This document shows positions 53,838 to 62,546 of a stretch of 64,000 nucleotides of DNA, piece after piece. The notes below the pieces were generated by a model that was given only the letters and a program-made list of their open reading frames with translations, made no database searches and was not told the origin of the DNA. Each line of letters starts with the position of its first letter. The first letter of the stretch is position 1. The translations under genes and the position numbers were made by a program. This DNA comes from Lachnospiraceae bacterium (GTDB lineage Bacteria; Bacillota; Clostridia; Lachnospirales; Lachnospiraceae). Location of the stretch: positions 282,197 through 346,196 of the forward strand of contig JAFSGE010000030.1 in NCBI GenBank assembly GCA_017434885.1, read 5' to 3'.

Positions 53838-53925
53838 ATCCTTATACGCCTTTCTCCTACATCTTTTGGTTTTTCTCTGCTGTTTGATACTATCAGTAAA
53901 ACATATAATTTTTAAGTGTTTGTTA

Positions 53926-53951
53926 GGAAAAAAATTAAGACTTTCTTAATT
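53926..53951 (-). terminator. Terminator overlapping the pgeF stop codon
   Basis: An 8-bp stem AATTAAGA/TCTTAATT with a 3-nt loop spans the last three codons and stop of pgeF (stop at 53937-53935). On the minus strand seven T residues follow. The A/T-rich stem is short, so strength is uncertain. Confidence 0.6.
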
Positions 53952-54807
53952 CCATAAAAGCACCCAGATTTCCTCGCTTGCCGTTGCTTGCCCGGTGAGA
54001 AAAAAGATACTCCGGATTACAACAGGTGCAAATATCCGTCACTTCCAGATTCTCCGGCAAAATTCCGGCATCAAGCAGAATTTTTTTGTTTGCTTCCCAC
54101 AAATTCAACTGATACTTTCCTTCTTCTTTTCCCGGATACAAAATCTCTTTCGGACAATCCTTAAACAAAAGCATAAACTGTTCTGCCACATCCCGGCTGA
54201 CCTCATAGCATTCCTGACAAATGGAAGGTCCGATGGCCGCCTTTACCATCTCCGGTCTCGTTCCAAAGGCTTCTTTCATTGCCTGCAAGGTGCACTCTCC
54301 CATCTTATTAACAGTACCTTTCCAGCCGGAATGACTAAGTCCGATTGCCTTATGTTCCGTATCCACAAAATAAAGAGGTACACAATCCGCATAAAAGGTT
54401 GCCAGTATGATTCCAGGCTCATCTGTGATTAGTCCGTCCACATCTGTGTAGTCTTTGGGCGTTATCACACCCTTACCGCAATCCTTTTTTGTAACAAGAC
54501 GGACATTGGTAGTATGGGTTTGGTCCGAACAGACAATCTTCGAAACATCACTGCCAAACACAGCCGCAATCCTTCTGTAATTTTCATCTACAGCTTCTTT
54601 CTCATCCCCTCTGGTATAACTGACATTCATGGAAGAATAAATTCCTTTGCTGACTCCGCCTTTTCTGGTGGTAAACAAATGATTTACCAGTCCGCACGCT
54701 CTAAGTCCCGGAAACGTCAGATATTCCAGCTCTCCCGCTATCCTACGCTCCAAAACTGCTTTGCCCGGTTTTCTTTTTATAGTTGTCATTTCCTGTTTTT
54801 CATTCAT
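53935..54807 (-). CDS. pgeF: Peptidoglycan editing factor PgeF (laccase-domain/YfiH family)
   Basis: A 290-residue YfiH-family protein, known to remove misincorporated muropeptide residues and to carry purine nucleoside phosphorylase/deaminase activity. Metal-binding residues are in YADCVPLYFVDTEHKAIGLSHSGWKGT and GPSICQECYEVS. The ATG at 54807 was chosen because AAGGA is about 9 nt upstream; the preceding ATG at 54816 has no spacing. It is the last gene of the trmD-to-pgeF string. Confidence 0.93.
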   Translation of the reverse strand: MNEKQEMTTIKRKPGKAVLERRIAGELEYLTFPGLRACGLVNHLFTTRKGGVSKGIYSSMNVSYTRGDEKEAVDENYRRIAAVFGSDVSKIVCSDQTHTTNVRLVTKKDCGKGVITPKDYTDVDGLITDEPGIILATFYADCVPLYFVDTEHKAIGLSHSGWKGTVNKMGECTLQAMKEAFGTRPEMVKAAIGPSICQECYEVSRDVAEQFMLLFKDCPKEILYPGKEEGKYQLNLWEANKKILLDAGILPENLEVTDICTCCNPEYLFSHRASNGKRGNLGAFMELRKS

Positions 54808-54833
54808 ACTATACATTCCTTAATCTTGTTCTT

Positions 54834-55202
54834 TTACCAGCCCATTGCTGCTCCCCGATAGGAAAATGCATTTTTATACCAGGTAATCACTTCGCCCAAA
54901 ACAGCAATCACATCAAAGCGTACCTGCATATGCTGATATTGTTTATTGCTAACACGAAAATAATCGGAGGTCCGGCAGATTTTTCTCTGCTTACTTACTC
55001 CGACTGCTTCCTCCGGCATTCCGCATCTGCCGTCCTTCCTATATTTTACTTCAAAAAAGACAAGGCAATTCTCGTGAAGCCCTATAAGGTCAATTTCTCC
55101 CTGCCTGCATCTGAAATTGCTTGCAATCAGGCGAACGCCCTGTTGTTTTAGATATTCTGCCGCCTTCTCTTCATATGTTCTTCCTGTTATAACTTTATTC
55201 AA
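54834..55202 (-). CDS. yraN: YraN family protein (UPF0102), endonuclease-like
   Basis: A 122-residue member of UPF0102 with a restriction-endonuclease-like core: E in GRTYEEKAAEYL, RCRQGEIDLIG (Asp) and VFFEVKYRK (E-x-K). Function is unproven. It begins at TTG (55202), supported by GGAGGATTTTC just upstream. It lies downstream of the orphan FlhB-like gene, as in several Clostridia. Confidence 0.9.
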   Translation of the reverse strand: MNKVITGRTYEEKAAEYLKQQGVRLIASNFRCRQGEIDLIGLHENCLVFFEVKYRKDGRCGMPEEAVGVSKQRKICRTSDYFRVSNKQYQHMQVRFDVIAVLGEVITWYKNAFSYRGAAMGW

Positions 55203-55217
55203 GAAAATCCTCCGGTT

Positions 55218-55511
55218 TTATTTTTTGCTGCCATCCATCTTTGCTTTGATTTTGTCCATAGCATCCACAAAGATTAAGATTTCCGCTACAACTTCATAAA
55301 GCTCCGGCGGAATCATATCACCGATTTCCAGTCGTGACAAGGTATCTGCAAGCTTATCATCCCTATGAACCGGAACGTCCACTTCTTTTGCCTTTTCAAT
55401 AATACGCTCTGCAAGTTCACCCTTTCCCGATGCAATAACCCTGGGCGCATCTTCCTCAGGATTATAGGCCAGAGCTATGGCCTGTTTTGGTTTGTCTTTT
55501 TTTTGTTCCAT
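55218..55511 (-). CDS. FlhB-like C-terminal domain protein (YlqH-like)
   Basis: A 97-residue protein resembling the cytoplasmic C-terminal domain of FlhB/EscU export proteins, including AIALAYNPEEDAPRVIASGKGELAERIIEKAKEVDVPVHRD. The usual NPTH autocleavage site is NPEE here, as in short YlqH-type orphans, so it probably is not cleaved. No flagellar or export genes are in this window. GAAAGGA precedes the ATG. It follows the FliK-like gene and they may form a pair. Confidence 0.85.
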   Translation of the reverse strand: MEQKKDKPKQAIALAYNPEEDAPRVIASGKGELAERIIEKAKEVDVPVHRDDKLADTLSRLEIGDMIPPELYEVVAEILIFVDAMDKIKAKMDGSKK

Positions 55512-55529
55512 AGCCGGTTCCTTTCTTCA

Positions 55530-57197
55530 TTATGCTCTGGCATCAAAAGAATATCCTGCCAGAACAGATACATTTTTATCCTGCTCCAGAATTTCATCTA
55601 TCACGTTCTGTTCTTTTTCCTGATGAATAAATGAAGCATTCATCTGATAGCCTCGTTTTTCCAACCGTTCGTTCAAAATATGGATATTATCGGCAATTAA
55701 ATCAAGGGCTTTGTCATCCTCTAAATAAAATTTGGTGGCAACCTTCATCTCCTTCATACTGACATGAACATTCACACTTCCCAAATGCTCCATATCAAGA
55801 TGTAAAAGGGCACTTACTTCGCCGTCTTCCTTGGCAAGATTTCTTTTATTGGTATAAACATACAATTCCCCGTTTGCTTCCTGTCCCTGCAATTTCAGAG
55901 GTATCTGTACATAAGTAAACATCTGATTTAACTGATTCATAAAATCAATGTTTCCCGCCATATTGGTAACAGCCTTTGCGAATGGAGTCTGCGACGCAGC
56001 CTGTTCCACCACCTGACTCAAACGGTTCATGTTGTTGTTTAATCGTTCATATAAATCTTCTACTTTTTCACCATCAGCCACATCCTCCGGCGAAAGCATA
56101 AACTGATTTTTAAACTCCTGCTTTACCAGCTTATTCAGTTCATCACCCTCTAACAATTTTCCGATATGCTCCATCGCCTCCGGTAAAAAATTCTGTGAAG
56201 ATAGCAATTTCCCAAACTGCGAAAAGAAAGTATCTTTGGTAGCCTGATTGTTAAGCACAGCATCACTAAGCTGTGTAAAACCTGCCTGTTTTAAGCTGTT
56301 TGCCAGATTTTCCGTCTCATTTTTGGTAAGACCAAGCTGTGAAAGCTCGTTTTCGCCCAAATTCGCAGTTAAAGCACCACCTGCCTCATTTCCTACCACT
56401 TGAGGATTTTGTGCCCCTGATTCAGACAAATTTAAAGTAATATCCGAAAACACATTGGCTGTCGGAGTTGCCTGCGCAGCACCGTCTCCTCCGGCTGTCA
56501 AATTCTGCTCACCCAGCATGGAAATCACTTCCTTGTACAAAGCAATTCCCTCTGCAAGATTCCCTTGTGCACTGAGATTCTGCAACGACTTTGGTAATGT
56601 ATCCGCAACATTCATAATTCCGTCAGAAATTTGATGTTCATAATTTTTGTATGCTTCAAACTGAAAAATACTTTCTTCCGTTACCGGAATCTGTAATTTC
56701 ACAAGTCCAAGTATGGTATCTAAATTTGCTTGCGGATTTAAATTCACAGTCCGCATCATCTGTTGCAGAGAATTTTTGTCAATAGACATCCCTTCCTGCA
56801 TCATGCTTTTCACTACCGCAACGGAAGTTTCTGTTTCCGGTATTCCGGCCATCTGCAATGCCTTTGAAATATTAGGGTCTGTCGCCATGTTGGTAAACAA
56901 AGGACTTAAGGTTACTTTACTTCCCATTGCACTTTTAATTGCAAAGGTTAACTGTTGCCCGATATCAATCTGGGCGCCCCCTTCTAATTTTGCCTGTAAA
57001 AGCTGATTTTTACCAATGGAAATCAGTATTTCATTGCCGTTTTTGTCCACAATAGTGCCGTTTATTGTTTCTCCCGGCATCTTGCCTGTAATTTGCTGCA
57101 TCCCGTTTCGGATATTCTGCTCCATGGCAGAAGTATCCTGCGTAACGTTCTGCGTCTGTACTTGATTTGTCTGTGAAAAAAACGAAGAAAGTTTCAT
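55530..57197 (-). CDS. FliK-like flagellar hook-length-control family protein (YlqG-like position)
   Basis: A 555-residue, Gln/Asn/Ser-rich protein with a low-complexity N-terminus (NQVQTQNVTQDTSAMEQ) and a C-terminal region (about 420-540) resembling the FliK C-terminal Flg_hook domain (SALLHLDMEHLGSVNVHVSMK, VATKFYLEDDKALDLI). Order next to the FlhB-like gene parallels ylqG-ylqH of Bacillus. Its role is unknown. GGAAAGG precedes the ATG by about 8 nt. Confidence 0.75.
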   Translation of the reverse strand: MKLSSFFSQTNQVQTQNVTQDTSAMEQNIRNGMQQITGKMPGETINGTIVDKNGNEILISIGKNQLLQAKLEGGAQIDIGQQLTFAIKSAMGSKVTLSPLFTNMATDPNISKALQMAGIPETETSVAVVKSMMQEGMSIDKNSLQQMMRTVNLNPQANLDTILGLVKLQIPVTEESIFQFEAYKNYEHQISDGIMNVADTLPKSLQNLSAQGNLAEGIALYKEVISMLGEQNLTAGGDGAAQATPTANVFSDITLNLSESGAQNPQVVGNEAGGALTANLGENELSQLGLTKNETENLANSLKQAGFTQLSDAVLNNQATKDTFFSQFGKLLSSQNFLPEAMEHIGKLLEGDELNKLVKQEFKNQFMLSPEDVADGEKVEDLYERLNNNMNRLSQVVEQAASQTPFAKAVTNMAGNIDFMNQLNQMFTYVQIPLKLQGQEANGELYVYTNKRNLAKEDGEVSALLHLDMEHLGSVNVHVSMKEMKVATKFYLEDDKALDLIADNIHILNERLEKRGYQMNASFIHQEKEQNVIDEILEQDKNVSVLAGYSFDARA

Positions 57198-57235
57198 AAA
57201 ATCTGCCTTTCCAATCTCTTACAATCCGTAACTTG

Positions 57236-57994
57236 CTATATCAGATTCTTAATAAAGCTTTTGCGATGTATGGGAGTGGGTCCGTACTTGCGAAGCGCTT
57301 CCAAATGCACTGCTGCACCGTATCCTTTGTTTGAAGCAAATCCATACTCAGGAAAAATACTGTCATAATCCACCATCAGACGGTCTCTGGTAACCTTGGC
57401 CACAATACTTGCTGCGGCAATGGAAATACTCTTAGCATCTCCTTTAATAATCGGCACCTGTTTTATTGCTACCTTCGGAATGGTAACCGCATCATTTAAA
57501 AGCAAATCCGGCTGAGGTGACAGCTTGGAAATCGCTTCTCTCATCGCCTCATAAGTTGCCTGCAAAATATTGATTTCGTCAATACGCTCAGGAGCCACAT
57601 ATCCAAGACCTACCGACACTGCTTTTTCCATAATCACGTCATAAAGCTCTTCTCTCTTTTTTTCGGACAACTGCTTTGAATCATTAAGATATAAGATATC
57701 ACAATCTTTTGGTAAAATAACGGCACCTGCCACTACAGGACCTGCAAGGGGACCTCTTCCAACCTCGTCAATCCCACATATGTAGGCATAAGAAGCATAT
57801 TCCTTTTCATATGTTTTCATTTGCTCCGTACGCGCCACTTCTTTTTCGTAATCCGCAATACGCTTTCTTGCTTTTACAAGAAGATTCTGTACACCGCTCC
57901 GCTCATCCGATTCATACATTTTTATAAGTTCAGGCAGCCTGCTAAAATCGGCTGCCTGTAAATTATTTTTGATTTCACTTATCTTCTGTTCCAT
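57236..57994 (-). CDS. rnhB: Ribonuclease HII
   Basis: Removes ribonucleotides misincorporated into DNA and RNA from hybrids. The 252 residues contain GIDEVGRGPLAGPVVAGAV with the catalytic D-E pair, a further Asp in LLNDAVTIP, and the usual SIAAASIVAKVTRDRLM. An N-terminal extension of about 70 residues is as in Bacillus RnhB. AGGGTGG lies about 6 nt before the ATG. It starts 13 nt after the nonsense-interrupted lepB copy. Confidence 0.96.
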   Translation of the reverse strand: MEQKISEIKNNLQAADFSRLPELIKMYESDERSGVQNLLVKARKRIADYEKEVARTEQMKTYEKEYASYAYICGIDEVGRGPLAGPVVAGAVILPKDCDILYLNDSKQLSEKKREELYDVIMEKAVSVGLGYVAPERIDEINILQATYEAMREAISKLSPQPDLLLNDAVTIPKVAIKQVPIIKGDAKSISIAAASIVAKVTRDRLMVDYDSIFPEYGFASNKGYGAAVHLEALRKYGPTPIHRKSFIKNLI

Positions 57995-58007
57995 AAAAAA
58001 CCACCCT

Positions 58008-58547
58008 TTACTGATGCTTTATCATTCCTATTTTGTTAAAAGGAAAAATTCTCATCCACGCCTTCCCGATAAATTCATCACGGTGAATATTTCCTACCAC
58101 CGGGTCACGGCTGTCGGAACTGTTGTTTCTGTTATCCCCCAGTACAAATTATTCATCTTCACCTAAAGTAATCGGCTCAAACGCCCGTCCCGGATCAACA
58201 ATTGTTTCCATACCGTAATATTCTTTCAAAAGTTCCCCGTTAATAAAAATACTTCCCTCTTCATCAATATATACCGTTTCACCGGGAAGTCCGATAATAC
58301 GCTTGATATAGTATGTTTTCTCTGCATAGCGGAAAGGGAATACGATAATATCAAACCGTTCCGGCTCCGAAAAACGATAAGATAATTTGTCTACAATCAA
58401 ATTATCGCCGTCACTTAACATAGGCTCCATGGAACTGCCGCTTACCTTGGTTCTCTGACCTACATATGTTACCACCAAAAAGGTTAATACCAATACAATT
58501 AACAGATACAGGCTGGTGCCCATAATCTCTTTTAGTGCTTTTTTCAC
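58008..58547 (-). pseudogene. Second signal peptidase I gene interrupted by an in-frame stop
   Basis: From a GTG at 58547 (GGAGGATTGGCA before it, GTGA overlap with rbgA), a type I signal peptidase reads for 132 codons: membrane anchor, Ser in SGSSMEPML and Lys in YYIKRIIGLPGET. Then TAA at 58151-58149 replaces the Tyr codon of the conserved GEDEYFVLGDNRNNS motif. Beyond the stop the same frame continues as FVLGDNRNNSSDSRDPVVG and ends normally at 58008, so one base change (TAT or TAC to TAA) accounts for the break. The truncated product would lack box E of the fold and is probably inactive. Confidence 0.88.
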
Positions 58548-59395
58548 TGCCAATCCTCCGGACATTCTAATGTAATTCTGCCGATTTTGCCGCTTCTGAA
58601 ATCTTCCATTACAAGATGGGATGCCCGAAGCAAATCAAGTTCTTCCCCTTTTAAGAAACAACCTCTGCTTTTGGCTATTTTTTTGAGAGCATCATATCCA
58701 TCCTGTATACTTTCAATATTGTAGCGTTTTTGCAACAAATCGGGATACTGCTTTGCAATATAATTGATGGTGGCAAGTGCCAATTCATCCATATGCAAAA
58801 TTTCATCATTGATAGAACCAATCATGGCAAGTCTCTCACCCACCTGTTGGTGCTCAAATCTGGGCCATAAAATTCCGGGAGTATCTAAAAGTTCTAATCC
58901 CTTATTCAGACGAATCCACTGTTTTCCCTTGGTAACGCCCGGCTTATTCCCTGTTTTGGCACAGGCACGCCCTGCAAAAGAATTGATAAATGTAGATTTT
59001 CCTACATTGGGGATTCCTACTACCATGGCACGGACCGGCCTGTTGATAATTCCGCGTTTTCTGTCACGTTCTATCTTTTCTTTACAGGCTTCCTGCACAA
59101 GTCCCTGAATAGATTTGATTCCGGCACCTGTTTTTGAGTTAATCAAAAGAACATGAAATCCTTTTTCTTTGAAATAATCTGTCCATTTATCATTATAAGA
59201 AGCATCTGCCAAATCAGATTTATTCAATAATATAATTCTTGATTTTCCTTTTGCCAGTTCATCAATATCGGGATTTCTGCTGCTCATGGGGATACGGGCA
59301 TCTACAAGCTCTATCACCAGATCAATTAACTTTATATTTTCCTGCATCATCCGCTTGGCTTTTGTCATATGCCCCGGATACCATTGATAATTCAT
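58544..59395 (-). CDS. rbgA: Ribosome biogenesis GTPase RbgA (YlqF)
   Basis: A late 50S assembly GTPase with circularly permuted motifs. The 283 residues show G4 NKSD first, then G1 GIPNVGKSTFIN, and DTPG (G3). The N-terminus MNYQWYPGHMTKAKRMM is typical of YlqF. The C-terminal domain contacts rRNA. It is flanked by two signal peptidase genes, and its stop overlaps the downstream GTG. Confidence 0.97.
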   Translation of the reverse strand: MNYQWYPGHMTKAKRMMQENIKLIDLVIELVDARIPMSSRNPDIDELAKGKSRIILLNKSDLADASYNDKWTDYFKEKGFHVLLINSKTGAGIKSIQGLVQEACKEKIERDRKRGIINRPVRAMVVGIPNVGKSTFINSFAGRACAKTGNKPGVTKGKQWIRLNKGLELLDTPGILWPRFEHQQVGERLAMIGSINDEILHMDELALATINYIAKQYPDLLQKRYNIESIQDGYDALKKIAKSRGCFLKGEELDLLRASHLVMEDFRSGKIGRITLECPEDWQ

Positions 59396-59407
59396 CGCTT
59401 ACCTCTT

Positions 59408-59992
59408 CTATTCAATCATTTTCATTTCAGATTCATCACACGCAAATGCAAACCAGGCTTTTCCGAAAATAGTGTCCTCATGGACAGCACCGATATTTCC
59501 CGAACGGCTGTCCTCACTGTTATTTCGGTTATCACCAAGCACAAAATATTCATTTTCACCTAACTTCAACTCTGTAGATGCAATCCCTGCATCCGCAATC
59601 TTATCATAGCTTTCGTCCTCAGCATAAAACCTGCCGTCAATATAAACATAACCGTCTATAATCTGAATGGTTTCTCCGGGAAGACCTACTACACGCTTAA
59701 TGTAATAGTGTGAGTTTTCATTGCCGTTAGGTAAAAATACAACAATATCTCCCCGATTCGGAGAAGAAAATCTGTATACAAGACGGTTTACCAAAACCTC
59801 CTGCCCATTGTACAGCCCCGGTTCCATGGAAACTCCTATCATGCTAACCTTCATTCCCACAGAAAAAACAAGTACAAATGCAAGCAACACAGCAGCAAAA
59901 GAATAGAAAATCATCCACAATATTTCTTTGATTGTGGCTTTGCTTATTTTCTTTTCCTTTTCGTAGAAAGTCAGTCCCTTTTTTCTTGCCAT
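59408..59992 (-). CDS. lepB: Signal peptidase I
   Basis: Membrane-bound serine-lysine protease cleaving Sec signal peptides. The 194-residue protein has one N-terminal helix (ILWMIFYSFAAVLLAFVLVF), catalytic Ser in GVSMEPGLYNGQ, Lys in YYIKRVVGLPGET, and the box E motif GENEYFVLGDNRNNSEDSR, all intact, in contrast to the second copy downstream. AGGTGAT precedes the ATG. It follows rplS, as in many Firmicutes. Confidence 0.95.
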   Translation of the reverse strand: MARKKGLTFYEKEKKISKATIKEILWMIFYSFAAVLLAFVLVFSVGMKVSMIGVSMEPGLYNGQEVLVNRLVYRFSSPNRGDIVVFLPNGNENSHYYIKRVVGLPGETIQIIDGYVYIDGRFYAEDESYDKIADAGIASTELKLGENEYFVLGDNRNNSEDSRSGNIGAVHEDTIFGKAWFAFACDESEMKMIE

Positions 59993-60072
59993 TTTATCAC
60001 CTAACGTAAATATCGTAAAACACTACTCATTTTATCACACTTCAAAAACAATAGAAAGTATTATTTAAAAAG

Positions 60073-60097
60073 AAAGCGCCCGACATGCGGACGCTTT
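60073..60097 (-). terminator. Intrinsic terminator of rplS
   Basis: A 10-bp stem AAAGCGTCCG/CGGGCGCTTT (minus strand, one G-U pair) with a 5-nt loop, followed by CTTTTTAAATA. It lies just after the rplS stop and before lepB, so lepB probably needs its own promoter or readthrough. Confidence 0.85.
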
Positions 60098-60102
60098 TTT
60101 CA

Positions 60103-60450
60103 TTATCTTACAAGTTCTTTTACTTTTGCCTTCTTACCTACACGTTCTCTTAAGTAGTTAAGTTTTGCTCTTCTTACTTTACCTCTTCTTACTACTTCAA
60201 TCTTCTCTACGTTAGGAGAATGTACAGGCCATGTCTTTTCTACGCCTACACCGTTAGAAGACTTTCTTACTGTGAAAGTTTCTCTTGCGCCGGTTCCCTG
60301 TCTCTTTAAAACAGTACCTTCAAACACCTGAATTCTTTCACGGTTACCTTCTTTGATTTTACCGTAAACTTTTACAGTATCACCAACGTTGAATTCTGTT
60401 ACTTCTGCCTTCAACTGAGCAGCTTCGATGTTTTTAATAATATCGTTCAT
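60103..60450 (-). CDS. rplS: 50S ribosomal protein L19
   Basis: A 115-residue L19 homologue. Markers are [29 protein letters not shown] and [23 protein letters not shown]-type C-terminus. GAGGAAAC precedes the ATG. The 126-bp leader upstream contains a small GCGC hairpin near the start, which may be a leader structure, but I did not identify it. It follows trmD, as usual. Confidence 0.97.
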   Translation of the reverse strand: MNDIIKNIEAAQLKAEVTEFNVGDTVKVYGKIKEGNRERIQVFEGTVLKRQGTGARETFTVRKSSNGVGVEKTWPVHSPNVEKIEVVRRGKVRRAKLNYLRERVGKKAKVKELVR

Positions 60451-60576
60451 GTTTCCTCATTTCTGCGCTTTGTGCGCTGTAAAATATTTGGATGTTCTTA
60501 ATACATAAGTAACAGAGGACCATCTCATTTATCACAACGTTAATAATTTACCATATGTTTGGGGAAAATGCAAGTG

Positions 60577-61455
60577 TTATTTTTCTGTATTTTTTGTCTC
60601 TTGTGCTATTTTCACTGCATCTTTCAACCTCTTTTGTTTTCGAAGTTCATTCCTGCGTTTGCGTTCTTCTTTCTTTGCCTTTTTGATAAAGTATTCCTCA
60701 TTTTCAGATGCCCATTTTTCGTACAAATCAGGTCGCAACTCTTTTGTTCTCTGCAAAGATTGTTCCAGCCTCCACTCATCTACCTTGGCATGATCACCGG
60801 AAAGTAACACCTCCGGTACTTTTTTGCCCATCCATTCCTCCGGTCTTGAATACTGGGGATATTCAAGTAAATAATTACTGTGGCTTTCACTATCTCCTGA
60901 CTCTTGATTGCCAAGCACCCCCGGCACCATGCGGGAAATTGCATCCATCAGTACCATGGCAGGCAGTTCCCCACCTGTAAGGACATAATCTCCGATGGAT
61001 ATATAATCTGTTACAATTTCCTCTAGCACTCTCTCATCAACGCCCTCATAATGTCCGCATAAGAAAATCAGATCTTCCTCTAAAGCAAGTTCTTTTGCCA
61101 TGGACTGTTTAAACACTTGTCCCTGTGGTGTCAGATAAATGACACGCGGCTTTACTTGCAACATTTGCGTTGTATGCTGCACATCTGTACCGTGCACACA
61201 CTCTTTCTGTTTTCTTGTTGCTATTTCCTGTGTAACAGCTCTATATGCGTCATAAACAGGCTGTGCCTGCATCAGCATGCCTGCACCGCCTCCATAAGGA
61301 TAATCATCCACTTTTTTATGTTTATTCAACGTATAATCCCTGATATTAACAGCATTTAAACTAATGGTTCCGTTTTCAATGGAACGCCCCGTAATGCTGG
61401 TGTTTAATCCCTGTATAATCATATCGGGAAATAAAGTAAGTACATGAAAGTTCAT
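60577..61455 (-). CDS. trmD: tRNA (guanine-N1-)-methyltransferase TrmD
   Basis: Methylates G37 of tRNAs next to the anticodon. A SPOUT enzyme of 292 residues with a C-terminal trefoil knot and IFLCGHYEGVDERVLEE, DYISIGDYVLTGGELPA, LLEYPQYSRP motifs. It carries an extra insertion around residues 75-100 (EIATRKQKECVHGTDVQ) and a basic tail of about 35 residues (KKEERKRRNELRKQKR), so it is longer than the usual 240-250. rimM, normally just upstream, is absent. Confidence 0.96.
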   Translation of the reverse strand: MNFHVLTLFPDMIIQGLNTSITGRSIENGTISLNAVNIRDYTLNKHKKVDDYPYGGGAGMLMQAQPVYDAYRAVTQEIATRKQKECVHGTDVQHTTQMLQVKPRVIYLTPQGQVFKQSMAKELALEEDLIFLCGHYEGVDERVLEEIVTDYISIGDYVLTGGELPAMVLMDAISRMVPGVLGNQESGDSESHSNYLLEYPQYSRPEEWMGKKVPEVLLSGDHAKVDEWRLEQSLQRTKELRPDLYEKWASENEEYFIKKAKKEERKRRNELRKQKRLKDAVKIAQETKNTEK

Positions 61456-61652
61456 TGTAATCCTATGCCTTTCTTAATTCAGATATTCTATTTTTTTCAG
61501 CAAAATCATCTATATGTACCTTATATACAAAATCTATCTGTCCTAAAATGAATAAAAAATCAAGCCCCATCAGCTATACAGACCATATATTTGAAATATA
61601 TATGTTAAAATTCTTATTCTTCTTCATAAGACTGAAATTTTCACATTATCTA
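61456..61652. other. Gene-free stretch upstream of trmD
   Basis: Very AT-rich. I see no supported gene, no rimM remnant that can be defended, and no strong terminator. A 35-codon frame ending just before trmD on the minus strand has no ribosome binding site and is not called. Confidence 0.5.
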
Positions 61653-62129
61653 CTACAATGAAAATAACGCTTTTTCGTAATCCTTAACATAATACTTAAT
61701 ATTAGTTCTTCCTTTTTGCACTACAGTATGTCCCTCATTTTCAAGCATCTCCTTTTGTACCTCAATTCCTCCGGGATATTTTGCATTTAATTCTCCATTT
61801 GCTTTTAATGTTCTCCAATAAGGGGTTTTATCCTCTACCCGCTGATAACTCGCCCATGCAACTATTGATACAAAAATTCCGGCTGTGATAGGCTCTGTAA
61901 AATCAGCACCACTTTGTTTAGCAAAATAATCTCTTATTGTACCTACTGTAAGCAATTTACCACAAGGAACAAGTCGCATTACTTTGTCATAGTCGATAGG
62001 TGGTGCAAAGTACATTTTATCTCCACCATATTTTTCAATGCTCTTTTCATCTGTGATTATTTGAACTTTAGGCATATCCTTGCTATCCATAAGCATAGCA
62101 TTAAAATCCTTTTTATCTTCATTTGCCAT
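61653..62129 (-). CDS. Alkyltransferase-like protein of the MGMT family
   Basis: A 158-residue protein with an MGMT-type DNA-binding domain (LVPCGKLLTVGTIRDYFA; later AKYPGGIEVQKEMLENEGH). At the place of the methyl-acceptor motif PCHR it has PYWR (103-106), so Tyr104 replaces the acceptor Cys. This is like alkyltransferase-like (ATL) proteins, which mark O6-alkylguanine for nucleotide excision repair. GGAGG precedes the ATG at 62129. The N-terminal 50 residues are not recognised. Confidence 0.75.
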   Translation of the reverse strand: MANEDKKDFNAMLMDSKDMPKVQIITDEKSIEKYGGDKMYFAPPIDYDKVMRLVPCGKLLTVGTIRDYFAKQSGADFTEPITAGIFVSIVAWASYQRVEDKTPYWRTLKANGELNAKYPGGIEVQKEMLENEGHTVVQKGRTNIKYYVKDYEKALFSL

Positions 62130-62225
62130 TGTAATCACCTCCAAGCCAATCATACCCCAATAAACATACTCATGCAATGAGACGGTTTTATTATTTCTCG
62201 CAAAAATTCAAAGCTTTACATGCTG

Positions 62226-62450
62226 TTACCCTATGCGGAGATACAGAATGTATCCAACCACTAAAATTATGGGAATAGCACACACTAGGTCTAAACCCAA
62301 ACATATTTTCCCTAATAGCTGCAGTTTATCAGCATTTTGTTCTCTTCTCTTTTTTATTAAAATATTTGCCGCTATCATCAAGGCAATCACAAATACAAAG
62401 ATTACTATTATAAAATACCAAAACAAAATAATGTTAGGTGCATTCTCCAT
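62226..62450 (-). CDS. Small two-helix membrane protein
   Basis: A 74-residue protein of unknown function with two membrane helices (about 6-33 and 47-70) and a short basic loop KKRREQ between them. AGAGGGG lies about 10 nt before the ATG at 62450; a TTG two codons earlier is less likely. It sits in the accessory tail between GNAT and the alkyltransferase-like gene. Confidence 0.7.
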   Translation of the reverse strand: MENAPNIILFWYFIIVIFVFVIALMIAANILIKKRREQNADKLQLLGKICLGLDLVCAIPIILVVGYILYLRIG

Positions 62451-62472
62451 AATCAATATCCCCTCTTTTCAA

Positions 62473-62538
62473 TCACTCGTAAATAACTTTTGTTATTGTC
62501 CATAATTTTGCACCATCAACTTCAGATTCACACACCAT
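62473..62538 (-). CDS. Possible 21-codon short ORF
   Basis: Reads MVCESEVDGAKLWTITKVIYE on the minus strand, with AAAGG about 5 nt before the ATG, 8 nt after the GNAT stop. It is followed tightly by the small membrane gene. It could be a leader peptide, a decayed gene end, or chance. Confidence 0.22.
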   Translation of the reverse strand: MVCESEVDGAKLWTITKVIYE

Positions 62539-62546
62539 TATCGCCT

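Noticed and set aside
58008-58151. Recoding of the lepB stop as an amino acid
   Set aside because: TAA is not a known recoding codon for selenocysteine or pyrrolysine, and no recoding element is visible. Point mutation or base-call error is simpler.
61456-61600. 35-codon minus-strand frame ending just before trmD
   Set aside because: No ribosome binding site, preceded by a stop, no similarity to RimM that I can defend.
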